A DNA stretch of 58,398 bases from Eubacterium sp. AF36-5BH (GCF_003460505.1 NZ_QTVG01000012.1:1-58398); one strand, 5' to 3'; counted from the first letter of the stretch, positions 34,666-43,619 are shown. The notes: a model not told the origin generated them from the letters alone. Translations and numbers: made by a program.

Positions 34666-34837
34666 ATGTGTGAGATGGAAATTACCGAAGTATAAGATCA
34701 GCTGAATAACAGGTCACGTGCGTAAGGCTAAACAGGCGCAGATGATGGTTACATAAGGCTTACAAGGAATAGTTTCCCATCCTTCGTGAGTACAAAAATT
34801 TAACGATTAAATATTTGTATAACAAGGAGAAACACAA

Positions 34838-35110
34838 TTGAACAGAATAGATACTAATGGAAAGAATACATTTAATGTAGGAGATGAAGCCTACATTATT
34901 GAGAGTAATCGTAGTGTAAGAAAAGTTACAATCATAAAGATAAGCAGAGATTTCTGTACAGTAAGATTTGCTGATACAGATGGAGCAATAGCAGTAAGAG
35001 TAAGCAGACTGTATGGTACCCGAAAGATGGCAGAGGAATCATTGCCAAAGAAACTAACAGTTGCAGTCAGACAGGAAGGACCTCGTCCTCCACATAACGT
35101 ATGGATGTAG
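34838..35110 (+). CDS. conserved mobile-element protein of unknown function
   Basis: This 90-residue protein starts with TTG after a good AAGGAG site. The pattern FNVGDEAYIIESNRSVRKV, then FCTVRFADTDGAIAVRVSRL, is a beta-rich small domain I associate with proteins between regulators on Lachnospiraceae elements; no function is known. It ends just before an XRE regulator gene. The 170 bases before it, after the LexA remnant, hold no gene. Confidence 0.55.
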   Translation: MNRIDTNGKNTFNVGDEAYIIESNRSVRKVTIIKISRDFCTVRFADTDGAIAVRVSRLYGTRKMAEESLPKKLTVAVRQEGPRPPHNVWM

Positions 35111-35123
35111 TGGAGGTGATTTG

Positions 35124-35459
35124 GTGATAGAGTTTGAATATGACAAAACAGGGGTCGGCAGACGACTAGAGATGCTTAGGAAAAAGGCTAACAGTTCCAG
35201 AGAAAAGGCAGCGGAAGACTTAGATATATCAAAGGATTCTCTGTACGCCTACGAAAAAGGAAAAAGCATTATGAGTGCAGAAGTATTGGCAAAAGTTTGC
35301 ATCTTATACAATACTTCAATGGACTACTTACTTAATGGTTGTGAATCAGAAAACAATGTTATAATTCCGGAAATAATGATTTCTTTAGGAAAATATAATG
35401 CTGAACAACAGAAACATATGTATGCAGCATTGAGTCATATGATGAAAGTGTTTGCGTAG
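35124..35459 (+). CDS. XRE-family helix-turn-helix regulator
   Basis: This 111-residue protein has the HTH region GRRLEMLRKKANSSREKAAE, then ISKDSLYAYEKGKSIM (about residues 9-55), and a short C-terminal helix. GTG 35124 is preferred because GGAGGTG lies 5 nt upstream; the earlier in-frame ATG would put that site inside the gene. It is coupled to the small gene upstream and followed by a terminator, so it closes the mobilization block. Confidence 0.8.
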   Translation: MIEFEYDKTGVGRRLEMLRKKANSSREKAAEDLDISKDSLYAYEKGKSIMSAEVLAKVCILYNTSMDYLLNGCESENNVIIPEIMISLGKYNAEQQKHMYAALSHMMKVFA

Positions 35460-35472
35460 GGATAGTAAAAAT

Positions 35473-35512
35473 AAAATCACACTTATGGGAAATCATAGGT
35501 GTGATTTTTGAA
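35473..35512 (+). terminator. terminator after the XRE regulator
   Basis: A 15-bp stem (AAAATCACACTTATG with CATAGGTGTGATTTT, one mismatch) ends in a T-tract. Confidence 0.9.
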
Positions 35513-35554
35513 AAAGAAGCAATAATTAGTTAGATATTATATAGGAGAATTAAT

Positions 35555-36454
35555 ATGGGGCAGTTAGTAGGAGCAAAAGTAGAAAGTAGTAAGTTATCTG
35601 AAAACAATAGGTTTATATATGAGTCAAAAGAGGCGGCGAAAAGTCATGAATGGTTGTATCAGTGTACAACGATGGAGGCGTTGAAAAGTATATTGAAGAG
35701 TAAAGAAATATGGCTTTCTAATCTGAAAAATGTAAATGATATGGAGGAAGTAAAGCGGATAACAGTTCCGGAATTTGAAAAGGCATTTTATGTAGCTTGT
35801 TTTACATATGAAAATAATATACCTCAAGAACATTGGAAAGAATATGGAAATGAGAAAAATGGTGTCCTTTTCAGTTTCAAAAAAGAATGGATATCAAAAA
35901 AAGCAAAATTTATGTATAGACCAGGGGACAAAGTTCAAGATGACAATTTTAAAATATATAAAAATTACGATGAGGCATTAAAGGCAACATGGAATGCTAT
36001 CTTAGAAGAACCAAAGAGAATTTACAATCCATATTTTATTTTTGATTTTAATTTTTATAAGATTGTATATGATGATAATTTAAAAAGGGAAATGTCAGGT
36101 GAATGTGTATTAAAGATGGATGATAGTGTCCTAAAAGGGGGAAGATTTATTACACCAGAGGCTGTTGGAATAATTAAAAATACTCATGGATTATGCAAAA
36201 GACCTAATACTGAAACGTACGATAAGGATTGGACTTCTGAGAAGGAGGTAAGGTTAAAAATAGGTGTAAAATCAAATTACGATATTTTACCACGAGATAT
36301 AGTTTTCCCTAAAATGGCAGTTGAATTAAAAGATAATGCATTTGATGAGTTACAAATAAGGTTTAGTCCAACAATGGCTGAGGGAAAAAAGAATGAGAAT
36401 ATAAAAGAGTTAAAAGAATTATTACCAAACAGTACAATAACATTGTTAGAATAA
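35555..36454 (+). CDS. DUF2971-family protein
   Basis: This 299-residue soluble protein has the opening pattern of DUF2971, a family widespread in accessory islands (LYQCTTMEALKSILKSKEIW, then LSNLKNVNDMEE; later YVACFTYENN and HWKEYGNEKNGVLFSF). No catalytic residues have been established for the family to my knowledge. AGGAG lies upstream of the ATG. It neighbours a truncated Abi gene, and both may be remains of a defence-type island. The role here is unknown. Confidence 0.7.
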   Translation: MGQLVGAKVESSKLSENNRFIYESKEAAKSHEWLYQCTTMEALKSILKSKEIWLSNLKNVNDMEEVKRITVPEFEKAFYVACFTYENNIPQEHWKEYGNEKNGVLFSFKKEWISKKAKFMYRPGDKVQDDNFKIYKNYDEALKATWNAILEEPKRIYNPYFIFDFNFYKIVYDDNLKREMSGECVLKMDDSVLKGGRFITPEAVGIIKNTHGLCKRPNTETYDKDWTSEKEVRLKIGVKSNYDILPRDIVFPKMAVELKDNAFDELQIRFSPTMAEGKKNENIKELKELLPNSTITLLE

Positions 36455-36477
36455 AATTTTAATTAAGGATAGATTAA

Positions 36478-37098
36478 AAAGAAGTACAAATTGAATTATA
36501 TTTGAGAACGCAGTTAGCTTATTACAGTGGACATAACCATGGTGCTTTAGGCTATATGAATGCAGACATATATAATGAAAAGCATAACGATGAAAAATTT
36601 AAGAATTTGATTCAGGTATGTATTGAAGAAAATAAGAGAGCATTGGTTGTTAAACATCATAATGAAAAATATAACGGAAAGTTTCCTATATGGGTTATAG
36701 TTGAGTTCTTTTCAATGGGAATGTTATCGTACTTTTATGCTGATATGCTATCAGTAGATCAGAAGCATATAGCAAAAGCGTTATATGAAACCTCTGTGTC
36801 ATGTTTAAAAAGTTGGTTAAGATGTATTACGGAGTTAAGAAACAGATGTGCTCATTATTCAAGATTATATTATTGGTCTTTTCCAGCATTGCCTAAAATG
36901 CCAAAGGAAATGGAATTATCTGGAAATAGAAAATTATTTTCACAAATATTGGTTTTAAAGTTGTTGTATCCAGACAAAGATGAGTGGAATAATTCATTTT
37001 TGGTTGAATTAAACTCAATCGTGGAAGAATATGAGCATGATATATCGTTAAAGCATATAGGTTTTCCACAAGATTGGTATGTACAATTAGTAAAATAA
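36478..37098 (+). pseudogene. 5'-truncated Abi_2 (AbiD/AbiF-type) gene
   Basis: The open frame begins right after a stop at 36475-36477 without a normal start or ribosome site; the first possible start is TTG 36502. It encodes the C-terminal two thirds of an Abi_2-family abortive infection protein, with the HEPN ribonuclease motif ELRNRCAHYSRLYY (R-N-x3-H) and the family ending IGFPQDW. About 100 N-terminal residues expected for the family are absent. It is probably a remnant. Whether the HEPN part is still made is not visible. Confidence 0.75.
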
Positions 37099-37109
37099 TA
37101 TTTATTTAT

Positions 37110-37137
37110 AAGACAGATTAAAAAATCTGTCTTTTTT
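37110..37137 (+). terminator. terminator after the Abi remnant
   Basis: The stem AGACAGATT/AATCTGTCT with an AAAA-type loop is followed by a T-tract. Confidence 0.9.
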
Positions 37138-37317
37138 AATGTAAATTATAATTCCTTTTGAAAAGTTTATATCAGATTTGGTATTCACAAAAAATAATCA
37201 ATTATGGTGGACTCGTTAAAAAGATATTATTAAAGTGTTGCTACTAAAAAATTTAAAGTATATACATTTGATATTGTCAATAATGGTTTACACTTTTAAC
37301 TCGTATAGATCAGACAA

Positions 37318-38061
37318 CTATGCAACCATAGGTAGAGCAGCATAGTACCTATCTCTTTTAACTTTAGGAGGAAGCCCATCATTAGATGAGCCTATCCTTC
37401 TGTTGTTCCAGTAGCTCATGAAATATCTCCATACCATTTTCTTGAGTTGAGCTACAGTAAAGTCAGTAGACTTGAGATTACAGCTATAGAACAGTTCGTC
37501 CTTTAGTCTTGCCCACATGCTCTCACATCGGGCATTATCGTGACATCTGCCACCTTCACTATTCATGCTTTGGATAATATCAAGTTCATTGATTCTATCC
37601 CTATAGAGCTGGCTGGTATATTGTGTTCCTCTGTATGAGTGGCAGATACAGCCACTTATTTCCGGGTGTGAAGTATAGGCATTATTAAGAGTTGCCACGC
37701 ACAATTGAGCCTTCATATTGGTATCCATTGCTAAACCTAAGACGGTTACATCAAAACAATCAAAAATAGCTGATACATATAGTTTGTCGTCCTTGCCTTT
37801 TATTTCAGTGATATCTGTAACACATTTTTCAAGAGGCTTGTCTGACTTGAAATTTCGTTTTAATTTATTGTCAGATTTACGGGCATTCCTGTCAGCCTTG
37901 GTAATGCCTTTGGGATTGCGTTTTGGACGATGAACAAGTCCGACGGCTCGCTGCGAAAAAAGCACTTGCCTCTTCAAGAAATTCATTTTCTTCTTTAAGG
38001 CGTTTATTCTCTTTGCTGAGATTCTTAACCTGTTTGCGGAGCATTGTAAGCTCATCGGCAA
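37318..38061 (-). pseudogene. IS3 OrfB transposase, truncated and catalytically broken
   Basis: The DDE integrase core is present with the first Asp in CVTDITEI and Glu in NARCESMWARLKDE, but the second motif reads HSYRGTQYTS in place of HSDRGTQYTS. The codon is TAC (plus-strand GTA at 37633-37635) instead of GAC. About 70 residues that normally precede the core are missing, so OrfA sequence runs into the middle of OrfB. Neither feature is compatible with an active transposase. Confidence 0.85.
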
Positions 38062-38257
38062 GAGACATTGCCTCTTTTGGAGTTTGTGAGCCGGGGATCA
38101 CAGTCAGGCGTCCCTCACAAGTGGCTTGTATCCATCAGTTTAATGTGCTTGGAGATATGCCACGTTCACGTGCAGCCTTGCTAAGAACTATTCCCTTAGC
38201 TAAATTTACAGACTGTACCTTATAATCGGTGTCATAATGTTTCTGATTTCGTGCCAT
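37892..38257 (-). pseudogene. IS3 OrfA with a nonsense codon
   Basis: From ATG at 38257 the frame reads ARNQKHYDTDYKVQSVNLAK, then GISPSTLN, then a TGA (plus-strand 38135-38137) where an Arg or similar is expected before WIQA. It continues with the leucine-zipper-like LRKQVKNLSKENKRLKEENE to EASAFFA. This is the HTH plus zipper of IS3 OrfA, interrupted once. Confidence 0.82.
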
Positions 38258-38344
38258 AAAAGCACATCCTTTATCTCGTTATATATAATTATATGCGAGA
38301 ATAAAGTGTCAACTATTATGATACAACATCAGATTGTAATGGTA

Positions 38345-38402
38345 CAAAAAATCCTTTATGTATACAGGTTTGCAAGCCTTGTATATCATAAAGGATTTTT
38401 TA
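38345..38402. terminator. bidirectional terminator between the IS and the CAP gene
   Basis: AAAAATCCTTTATG and CATAAAGGATTTTT form a 14-bp outer stem with an inner TATACAAGG-like stem. It has A and T tracts on both sides and would stop transcription from either direction. Confidence 0.85.
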
Positions 38403-38504
38403 GTAATGATATATTGAAAAATTATATTTTATTAAATATATCATTAGATCATCAAAGTCTCAAAAAATAATTGACTTTTTAATTTGCTTTTATTATAAAG
38501 ACTT

Positions 38505-40712
38505 TTATTTTACTGTTATTTTGCAGACAAATTTTTTCTTACCTGAAATTACTGTAATCTTAGCCTTTCCTTTTTTCAAGGCTTTGATTCTACCGTTTCT
38601 GTAGACTTTGACAACTTTTTTGTTTGAGGTTACGTAAGTGATTCTATCACGACTATTTATCGGTGTTAGAGTAACTTTAAATTTAAAAGTTTTGCCTTTT
38701 TTCAAAGTCAGTTTCTTACGGTTTAGCTTAATCTTTTTAGTAGTAATTTTGCGTGTCTGCGCATTCTGAGACGAAGTCGTTGGAGTTTTTGTAGTTGTCT
38801 TAGAAGAAATTTTTGCAAGTGTTACAGAATATACTTTTCCACAAGCACTGCAAGTCTTGGATTTTAATCCTTTTTCTGTGGTTGTAGGTTTTTTTACAAC
38901 TACATATTCTCCGTAACTATGTCCTGTTGCTTTTATGCTTCTTGTTTTTGTTTTTTTACATACAATGCAGGTAAAAGTTGTTATGCCGTTTGCTGTACAT
39001 GTAGGCTCTTTTGTGACTTTTCCGTCATCCCAAGTATGGTTACCGGTTTTTGTGATGGTCTGACCATATGAAATTGTTTTCTTACAATCAGTGCAATATG
39101 TATTTCCTGTATAACCATCTTCGCCGCAGGTTGCGTCTTTTTTCTTGCGGATTTCAGTATGCTGATGTCCTGTTGCTGCAATGCTCGCAGTTTTGGTTTT
39201 GGCACATATACTACAAGTAAATGTTCGAACACCTTTCGCTGTACAAGTAGGTTCTGTTGTGACCTTTCCTTCATCCCAAGTATGAGTAGTTAATTTTGCA
39301 ATGGTCTTACCGGATGAAATTTTAGTGCCACAATCAGTACAATATGTATCGCCGGTATAACCGGTTTCGCCACAGGTAGCAGCCTTTTTATTACGAATTT
39401 TGGTATGAAGATGTTCTGTTGTTTTTGCAATGTTTTCTGTTTTTGTCTTACTACAAATGCTACAAGTATAGGTCTTTACGCCTTCCTTTGCACATGTAGG
39501 TTTTTTAGTGATTACTCCCTTATTCCAACTATGATTTTCTGTTTTTGCAATAGTATTGCCTGATGAAAGTTTAGTTCCACAGTCAGGGCAATATTTATCA
39601 CCGGAATATCCTTCCTCTTTGCAGGAAGCTTCCTTTTGATTTCGAATTTCAGAGTGGAGATGATTTGTTGCATCTACGTCAATTTTTTCAATTTTTGTAT
39701 TATTACAAATGGTGCAGGTGAATTTATTTTCGCCTTCCCCTATACAGGTTGGAGCCTTTGTAATTACTCCCTTATTCCAATGATTATCACAGTCATGTAC
39801 GATTATTGTTGCCGAAGTTGTTGATGGCAATCCGTACAGTGATGTGGTTAACGTGGTGGTACCTTCTTTAAGACCTATAATCTTTCCATCACTATAGGTG
39901 GCAATAGAAGGGTCATTAATGGAAACGGTTGGAGTATCTAACACGGTTCCGATTGGTCCAAATTGATTTATAAGAGAAAGTATAGGTGTAATATTTGGAG
40001 TTACTGTTTCTCCTAATCTAAGAACATATGAATCTTGGTCAAAAGATGTCTTATAATTAGTAATCCAACTTTTAGTTACTGAGACAGTAACAGTTTGTTC
40101 ACTGTCATTTGCCGGTGTTTCTGTTGTATTAATGGAAGGTCTGGAGGCAAATTCTTCCACCCAGTAGTCATAGCCGTTGTAAGTAACATGACCAACTCCA
40201 ACGCAGGTAAATTTATAATCTAACATATTTCTACAGTGCCCCTGACCGGCATAAGGTTCGTTATCTTCACGCCATCCGTTATTTACTGCTTCTGCCTTAG
40301 AATAAACAGTAGGACTTGCTACTGCAATATTCTCACCTGTATCCTGTCTGGTTATATTTTCTTCAGTATAAATAGTAAAAGGATTTTGACCATTTGGGCG
40401 GGTGTGGTCGTAGGATAGTGCAATTTCTGTTGCACGTTTCATTGCAAGTCGCTCTAAATCATAGTCATAGACAAGTTCTTTTAAACCGGGATATGCAACT
40501 TGTTTGGTATCAGTTTTATCCCAAGCCCATGCGTCAGTAGGACTGGTTCTCAGTTCATTAATCATATCTAAGATTCTTCGGGCTTCTGTCTGGCCATACT
40601 TTACAGATATATTGACCGGAATGATTTCTTCTGCATTTACCTTTGTAGGAATTATCATAAGTAAACTCATAACAAAGGAAAATAGCAGTAATTTTAAAGA
40701 TGTTTTTTTCAT
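38505..40712 (-). CDS. secreted CAP protein with cysteine-pair repeats and Ig-like domains
   Basis: This 735-residue exported protein has a signal peptide ending near TKVNA. A CAP domain follows (about 40-195; NELRTSPTDAWAWD, SYDHTRPNGQ, GENIAVASPT, GHCRNML), then a Big_2-like domain (about 215-310). Next are about nine alternating modules (about 312-625) with paired cysteines, such as WNKGVITKxPTC...TCxxC and ATCGxxGYTGxTYCxDC. A C-terminal Ig-like domain (about 650-735; KIKLNRKKLTLKKGKTFKFK) ends the protein. Cys-pair modules of this kind are frequent in Lachnospiraceae surface proteins and may bind metal or wall polymers. There is no anchor signal. Confidence 0.85.
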   Translation of the reverse strand: MKKTSLKLLLFSFVMSLLMIIPTKVNAEEIIPVNISVKYGQTEARRILDMINELRTSPTDAWAWDKTDTKQVAYPGLKELVYDYDLERLAMKRATEIALSYDHTRPNGQNPFTIYTEENITRQDTGENIAVASPTVYSKAEAVNNGWREDNEPYAGQGHCRNMLDYKFTCVGVGHVTYNGYDYWVEEFASRPSINTTETPANDSEQTVTVSVTKSWITNYKTSFDQDSYVLRLGETVTPNITPILSLINQFGPIGTVLDTPTVSINDPSIATYSDGKIIGLKEGTTTLTTSLYGLPSTTSATIIVHDCDNHWNKGVITKAPTCIGEGENKFTCTICNNTKIEKIDVDATNHLHSEIRNQKEASCKEEGYSGDKYCPDCGTKLSSGNTIAKTENHSWNKGVITKKPTCAKEGVKTYTCSICSKTKTENIAKTTEHLHTKIRNKKAATCGETGYTGDTYCTDCGTKISSGKTIAKLTTHTWDEGKVTTEPTCTAKGVRTFTCSICAKTKTASIAATGHQHTEIRKKKDATCGEDGYTGNTYCTDCKKTISYGQTITKTGNHTWDDGKVTKEPTCTANGITTFTCIVCKKTKTRSIKATGHSYGEYVVVKKPTTTEKGLKSKTCSACGKVYSVTLAKISSKTTTKTPTTSSQNAQTRKITTKKIKLNRKKLTLKKGKTFKFKVTLTPINSRDRITYVTSNKKVVKVYRNGRIKALKKGKAKITVISGKKKFVCKITVK

Positions 40713-40919
40713 ATATTCATCGTTCCTTTCATAAATAAAATATTGTTAAGGGAAAAAGACTTTTCCGATATATAAAATTCATAAATTATCGGGTAATTTA
40801 TATAGTTATATTTTATTACATTTTTTTGCGATTGTATATGACATTTTTGTGTCTTGACACCCTAATTTTTATATGAAACCTCATAACTAAAAGGTTAAAA
40901 CTGCATAATTAAGAGAGAC

Positions 40920-40948
40920 TTCTTAAAGGACCATAATTTTTCTATAAT
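40920..40948 (+). promoter_or_regulatory. candidate promoter of the lipoprotein gene
   Basis: TATAAT at 40943-40948 has TTCTTA 17 nt upstream (40920-40925). The -35 is weak. The rest of 40713-41005 is AT-rich and also holds the divergent CAP gene's promoter region, not resolved here. Confidence 0.45.
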
Positions 40949-41005
40949 AAAATCGGCAGAAACTATTAATTAAAGATTGAATATTGGTTTAAGGAGTGTC
41001 GATAA

Positions 41006-41239
41006 ATGACAAAGTGGGCAGTTATAATTGTGGTATTGCTAGCCATAACTATTAGTGGATGCAGTAGTAATGGAAAATCAAACGATAATATTACAGATGT
41101 AGGAGAAGCGACAACAGTGAATAATTCACAGGAAAATATAGGTAATAATACAGAAGAGTTTAATAAAAATACAAAGGTAAAGGATTATTCTTCTAGAAAA
41201 AACAGATTCCAAACAAAGGCGATTTTTAACTGTGGATGA
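41006..41239 (+). pseudogene. 5' part of an interrupted lipoprotein gene
   Basis: A strong AAGGAG site precedes an ATG opening a lipoprotein signal with lipobox ITISGC and a Ser/Asn/Thr-rich linker (EATTVNNSQENIGNN). At about 41184 the sequence switches to an out-of-frame integrase segment and the frame stops at 41239. The natural continuation is probably the Thr-rich and Ig-like region now found from 41898 onward in another frame. Confidence 0.75.
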
Positions 41240-41907
41240 GCAGAAAAAATTCTTGGAGACAGCAGAAACAGAATATGGTTGGTATTACCCTATGCTGAAA
41301 GTTATGTTGCTTACAGGAATGCGTATTAGTGAAGTGGGCGGATTATGTTGGGCAGATATTGATTATGATAATGATGTAATTCATATTAGAAGAGCATTAT
41401 TTAGTCAATATGAATATGGCAAAAAGAAATTACATTTTACAACAACAAAGACTATTAATTCGGTAAGAGATATTCCAATGATGGCGGATTGTAAAAAAAT
41501 GTTAAAACTTCAAAAAAAGAATCAGAATAAGATAAAAAAGGAATTAGGAAAAAGATATAGAAGTGAAAATGAAGAAGGATTATCTGATTTAGTATTTACA
41601 TCATCTATGGGCTCAGCAGCAACAAGATATAATGTTGCACCAATTATAAATAAGATTGTAAAATCAATTAATTTGAGAGAAGATTATGAGTCTGTAAAAG
41701 AAAATCGTAAACCGATATATATGGAGCAGGTTTCACCCCATGCTCTTAGAAGTCTTCCTGTTTCTTTAGTAAGACGAAAATGTAACACAATAATCAGAGC
41801 CGATATGAGTTTTCATTCTAAAAAATGTATAAGGAGGAAGAAAGAAATGTGTAAGGTAATTGCAATAGCAAACCAGAAGGGGGGAGTAGGAAAAAATACT
41901 ACAACAG
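41184..41907 (+). repeat. rearranged copy of int and parA segments
   Basis: 41184-41752 matches integrase positions 8268-8836 and 41749-41907 matches 9440-9598, both without gaps. The two parts are joined at a shared GAAG, skipping 603 bases. The right end lies in ACTACAACAG, a run that fits both the parA P-loop Thr codons and a Thr-rich linker. Confidence 0.9.
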
Positions 41908-42638
41908 CAGCACCAACAACGGTTGCGCCAACGACAGAGGTACCAACAACGGTTGCTCCTACTACAGAGGCACCGACAACAATGGCGCCTACAACACAGA
42001 GTGAAACTTCAACAGTAGCAATCGGAGAAGGAAGCGATGCAGGTAAGGTTGACAGCGAAATACTTAACTGCAAGAATGATAAGGATTTAGCAGGATCTAC
42101 TTTCGGAAAACTTTGTGTAAAGGTTAAGAAGAGCAAGAAGAAGGCTATCAGTCTTACATGGAAGAAGATACAGGTTGCTAAGACATATGTTATATATGGT
42201 GCAGAATGTGGAACTTCATATAAGAAGATTGCAACTGTTCACAGCAAGACATTTACTAATAAGAAGTTAAAGAAAGGTACTTATTATAAGTACATGGCTG
42301 TTGCATTAAATGAAAAGGGCAAAGTGGTAGCAATATCCAGGTTAATTCATGTGGCAACAAAGGGTGGAAAAGTAGGTAACTGTAAGAAACTTAAAGTGAA
42401 CAAATCAAAGGTTAACTTAAAGCAGGGCAGGAAGTTCAAGTTAAAAGTTAAACAGATTGCTAAATCAAAGAAGGTTAAATTAAAGAAACATAGAAAGACA
42501 GCCTTCGAATCAGATAATCAGGATGTGGCTGTTGTATCCAAAAAGGGAGTCATTACAGCTAAGAAGAAAGGCAAGTGTTCAGTTTATGTTTATGCACAGA
42601 ATGGTGTGTACAAACAAGTGAAAGTTACAGTTAAATAA
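41232..42638 (+). CDS. chimeric open frame: integrase core, parA leader, Thr-rich linker, Ig-like surface domains
   Basis: This 468-codon frame begins within a copied integrase gene (residues 1-173 match the Tn916-type catalytic domain up to SPHALR). It runs through the parA leader into CKVIAIANQKGGVGKNTTT (P-loop Lys-Thr changed to Lys-Asn), then into TAAPTTVAPTTEVPTTV-type repeats. An FN3-like module (about 290-370) and a Big_2-like domain (KVNLKQGRKFKLKVKQIAKS, about 385-468) follow. No ribosome site or signal peptide belongs to this frame. The C-terminal half is best seen as the lost part of the lipoprotein at 41006. It is probably not expressed as one protein. Confidence 0.7.
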   Translation: MDEQKKFLETAETEYGWYYPMLKVMLLTGMRISEVGGLCWADIDYDNDVIHIRRALFSQYEYGKKKLHFTTTKTINSVRDIPMMADCKKMLKLQKKNQNKIKKELGKRYRSENEEGLSDLVFTSSMGSAATRYNVAPIINKIVKSINLREDYESVKENRKPIYMEQVSPHALRSLPVSLVRRKCNTIIRADMSFHSKKCIRRKKEMCKVIAIANQKGGVGKNTTTAAPTTVAPTTEVPTTVAPTTEAPTTMAPTTQSETSTVAIGEGSDAGKVDSEILNCKNDKDLAGSTFGKLCVKVKKSKKKAISLTWKKIQVAKTYVIYGAECGTSYKKIATVHSKTFTNKKLKKGTYYKYMAVALNEKGKVVAISRLIHVATKGGKVGNCKKLKVNKSKVNLKQGRKFKLKVKQIAKSKKVKLKKHRKTAFESDNQDVAVVSKKGVITAKKKGKCSVYVYAQNGVYKQVKVTVK

Positions 42639-42705
42639 AGATATATAATATTAGAAAAGTAGCGGGCATTATGATACGCCCAGGTCAGATAGACAGGGGA
42701 GTATC

Positions 42706-42812
42706 ATGAATAATAGAAGTATAGTATATTGATACTCCATAACTTAATTTCTTTTATCTACAAACAATTTTACTTATTCAATGTATCAATATACTATACT
42801 TCTATTATTCAT
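42706..42812. repeat. 30-bp perfect inverted repeat with 47-nt loop
   Basis: 42706-42735 (ATGAATAATAGAAGTATAGT and ten more) is exactly complementary to 42783-42812. A competing inner pairing GGAGTATC/GATACTCC (42699-42706 and 42731-42738) overlaps the left arm. It lies between convergent genes and may be a bidirectional terminator or the remains of a small transposable element. Confidence 0.75.
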
Positions 42813-42829
42813 TGTTTACTTCTCGCTTT

Positions 42830-43594
42830 TTAATATTCGTTTTCCTGCTCGATGATGTCTATTGCTTCGGCAATACCACTTACCAGATGGGTAGCTTGTT
42901 TCTGGACAGATTCCGGTGAAGAATGAAAAGTAAATGAGACATCCACGGTTTCTAACATTGGAAGGTCATTATAGGAGTCGCCGATACCATAAATTTTATT
43001 TGCCTTTAAATGTTTTTTCACAAATTTAATGCCAGTTCCTTTGGAATTTCCTTTGCAGACAATATCCACACTGGTTGAGTTCTGGTATCCGATGATTGTA
43101 TCTCCGTATCGGGCATTGAGTTCCTCACAAAGTGTGCGGGATGCTTCTAAGCTGTCTAAAACATAGGATACACCGATAAATTCTAAATCAGACATATCAT
43201 AGATGGACTGATAAATATCCGTGTCAACATCATATACTTTTTCCTGAACGCAACAAAAACTCTTTTCTGTTACAAGCAATGGATTGTAACCATATTTATT
43301 TTTGAAATGTAAATACATATTTTTAATGACAGAAAAGGGAATGGAGGCTTTATGTAGTATCTTATAGTTTTTATCCAAAATCAATGCACCTGACACAAGA
43401 ATATAAAAGTCAAAATCGATAATATCTTTTGCATCAAAAAACACATCGAAAAGTGCGCGTCCGGTGCAGAGACCAAAGAGATTTCCCACTGCCTGAAACT
43501 GTTCTATTTTTTCTATGTCTTCCTTTCGAATATAGCCATTTTCTCCCTGATGGTAAAACAGCGTATTGTCAAAGTCACTTGCAAATATTATCAT
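42830..43594 (-). CDS. Cof-type HAD phosphatase
   Basis: This 254-residue haloacid dehalogenase-type hydrolase of the IIB (Cof) subgroup has the nucleophile motif ASDFDNTLF (residues about 5-13), LCTGRA as motif II region, a cap domain (about 85-190) and the acidic motif GIGDSYNDLPML. Such enzymes dephosphorylate sugar phosphates or nucleotides. The start at 43594 has AAGGAGGT just upstream; an earlier in-frame ATG has none. It is divergent from the MATE/FrlD operon and may serve the same pathway. Confidence 0.85.
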   Translation of the reverse strand: MIIFASDFDNTLFYHQGENGYIRKEDIEKIEQFQAVGNLFGLCTGRALFDVFFDAKDIIDFDFYILVSGALILDKNYKILHKASIPFSVIKNMYLHFKNKYGYNPLLVTEKSFCCVQEKVYDVDTDIYQSIYDMSDLEFIGVSYVLDSLEASRTLCEELNARYGDTIIGYQNSTSVDIVCKGNSKGTGIKFVKKHLKANKIYGIGDSYNDLPMLETVDVSFTFHSSPESVQKQATHLVSGIAEAIDIIEQENEY

Positions 43595-43619
43595 TTGATA
43601 CCTCCTTAAAAACTTTCTA

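Larger units (their letters stand above)
37275..38325 (-). mobile_element. degenerate IS3-family insertion sequence
   Basis: Imperfect terminal inverted repeats face each other (TGTCAATAATGGTTTACACTTT at the left in part, and the complement of AAAGTGTCAACTATTATGATACA at the right). The roughly 1050-bp length is short for the family. OrfA has a stop, OrfB lacks its N-terminal part and a catalytic Asp is replaced, so the copy cannot transpose by itself. Confidence 0.8.

Noticed and set aside
40735..40920. Riboswitch upstream of the cysteine-repeat CAP gene
   Set aside because: Several stem-like stretches are present but none carries a conserved aptamer core that I can recognise.
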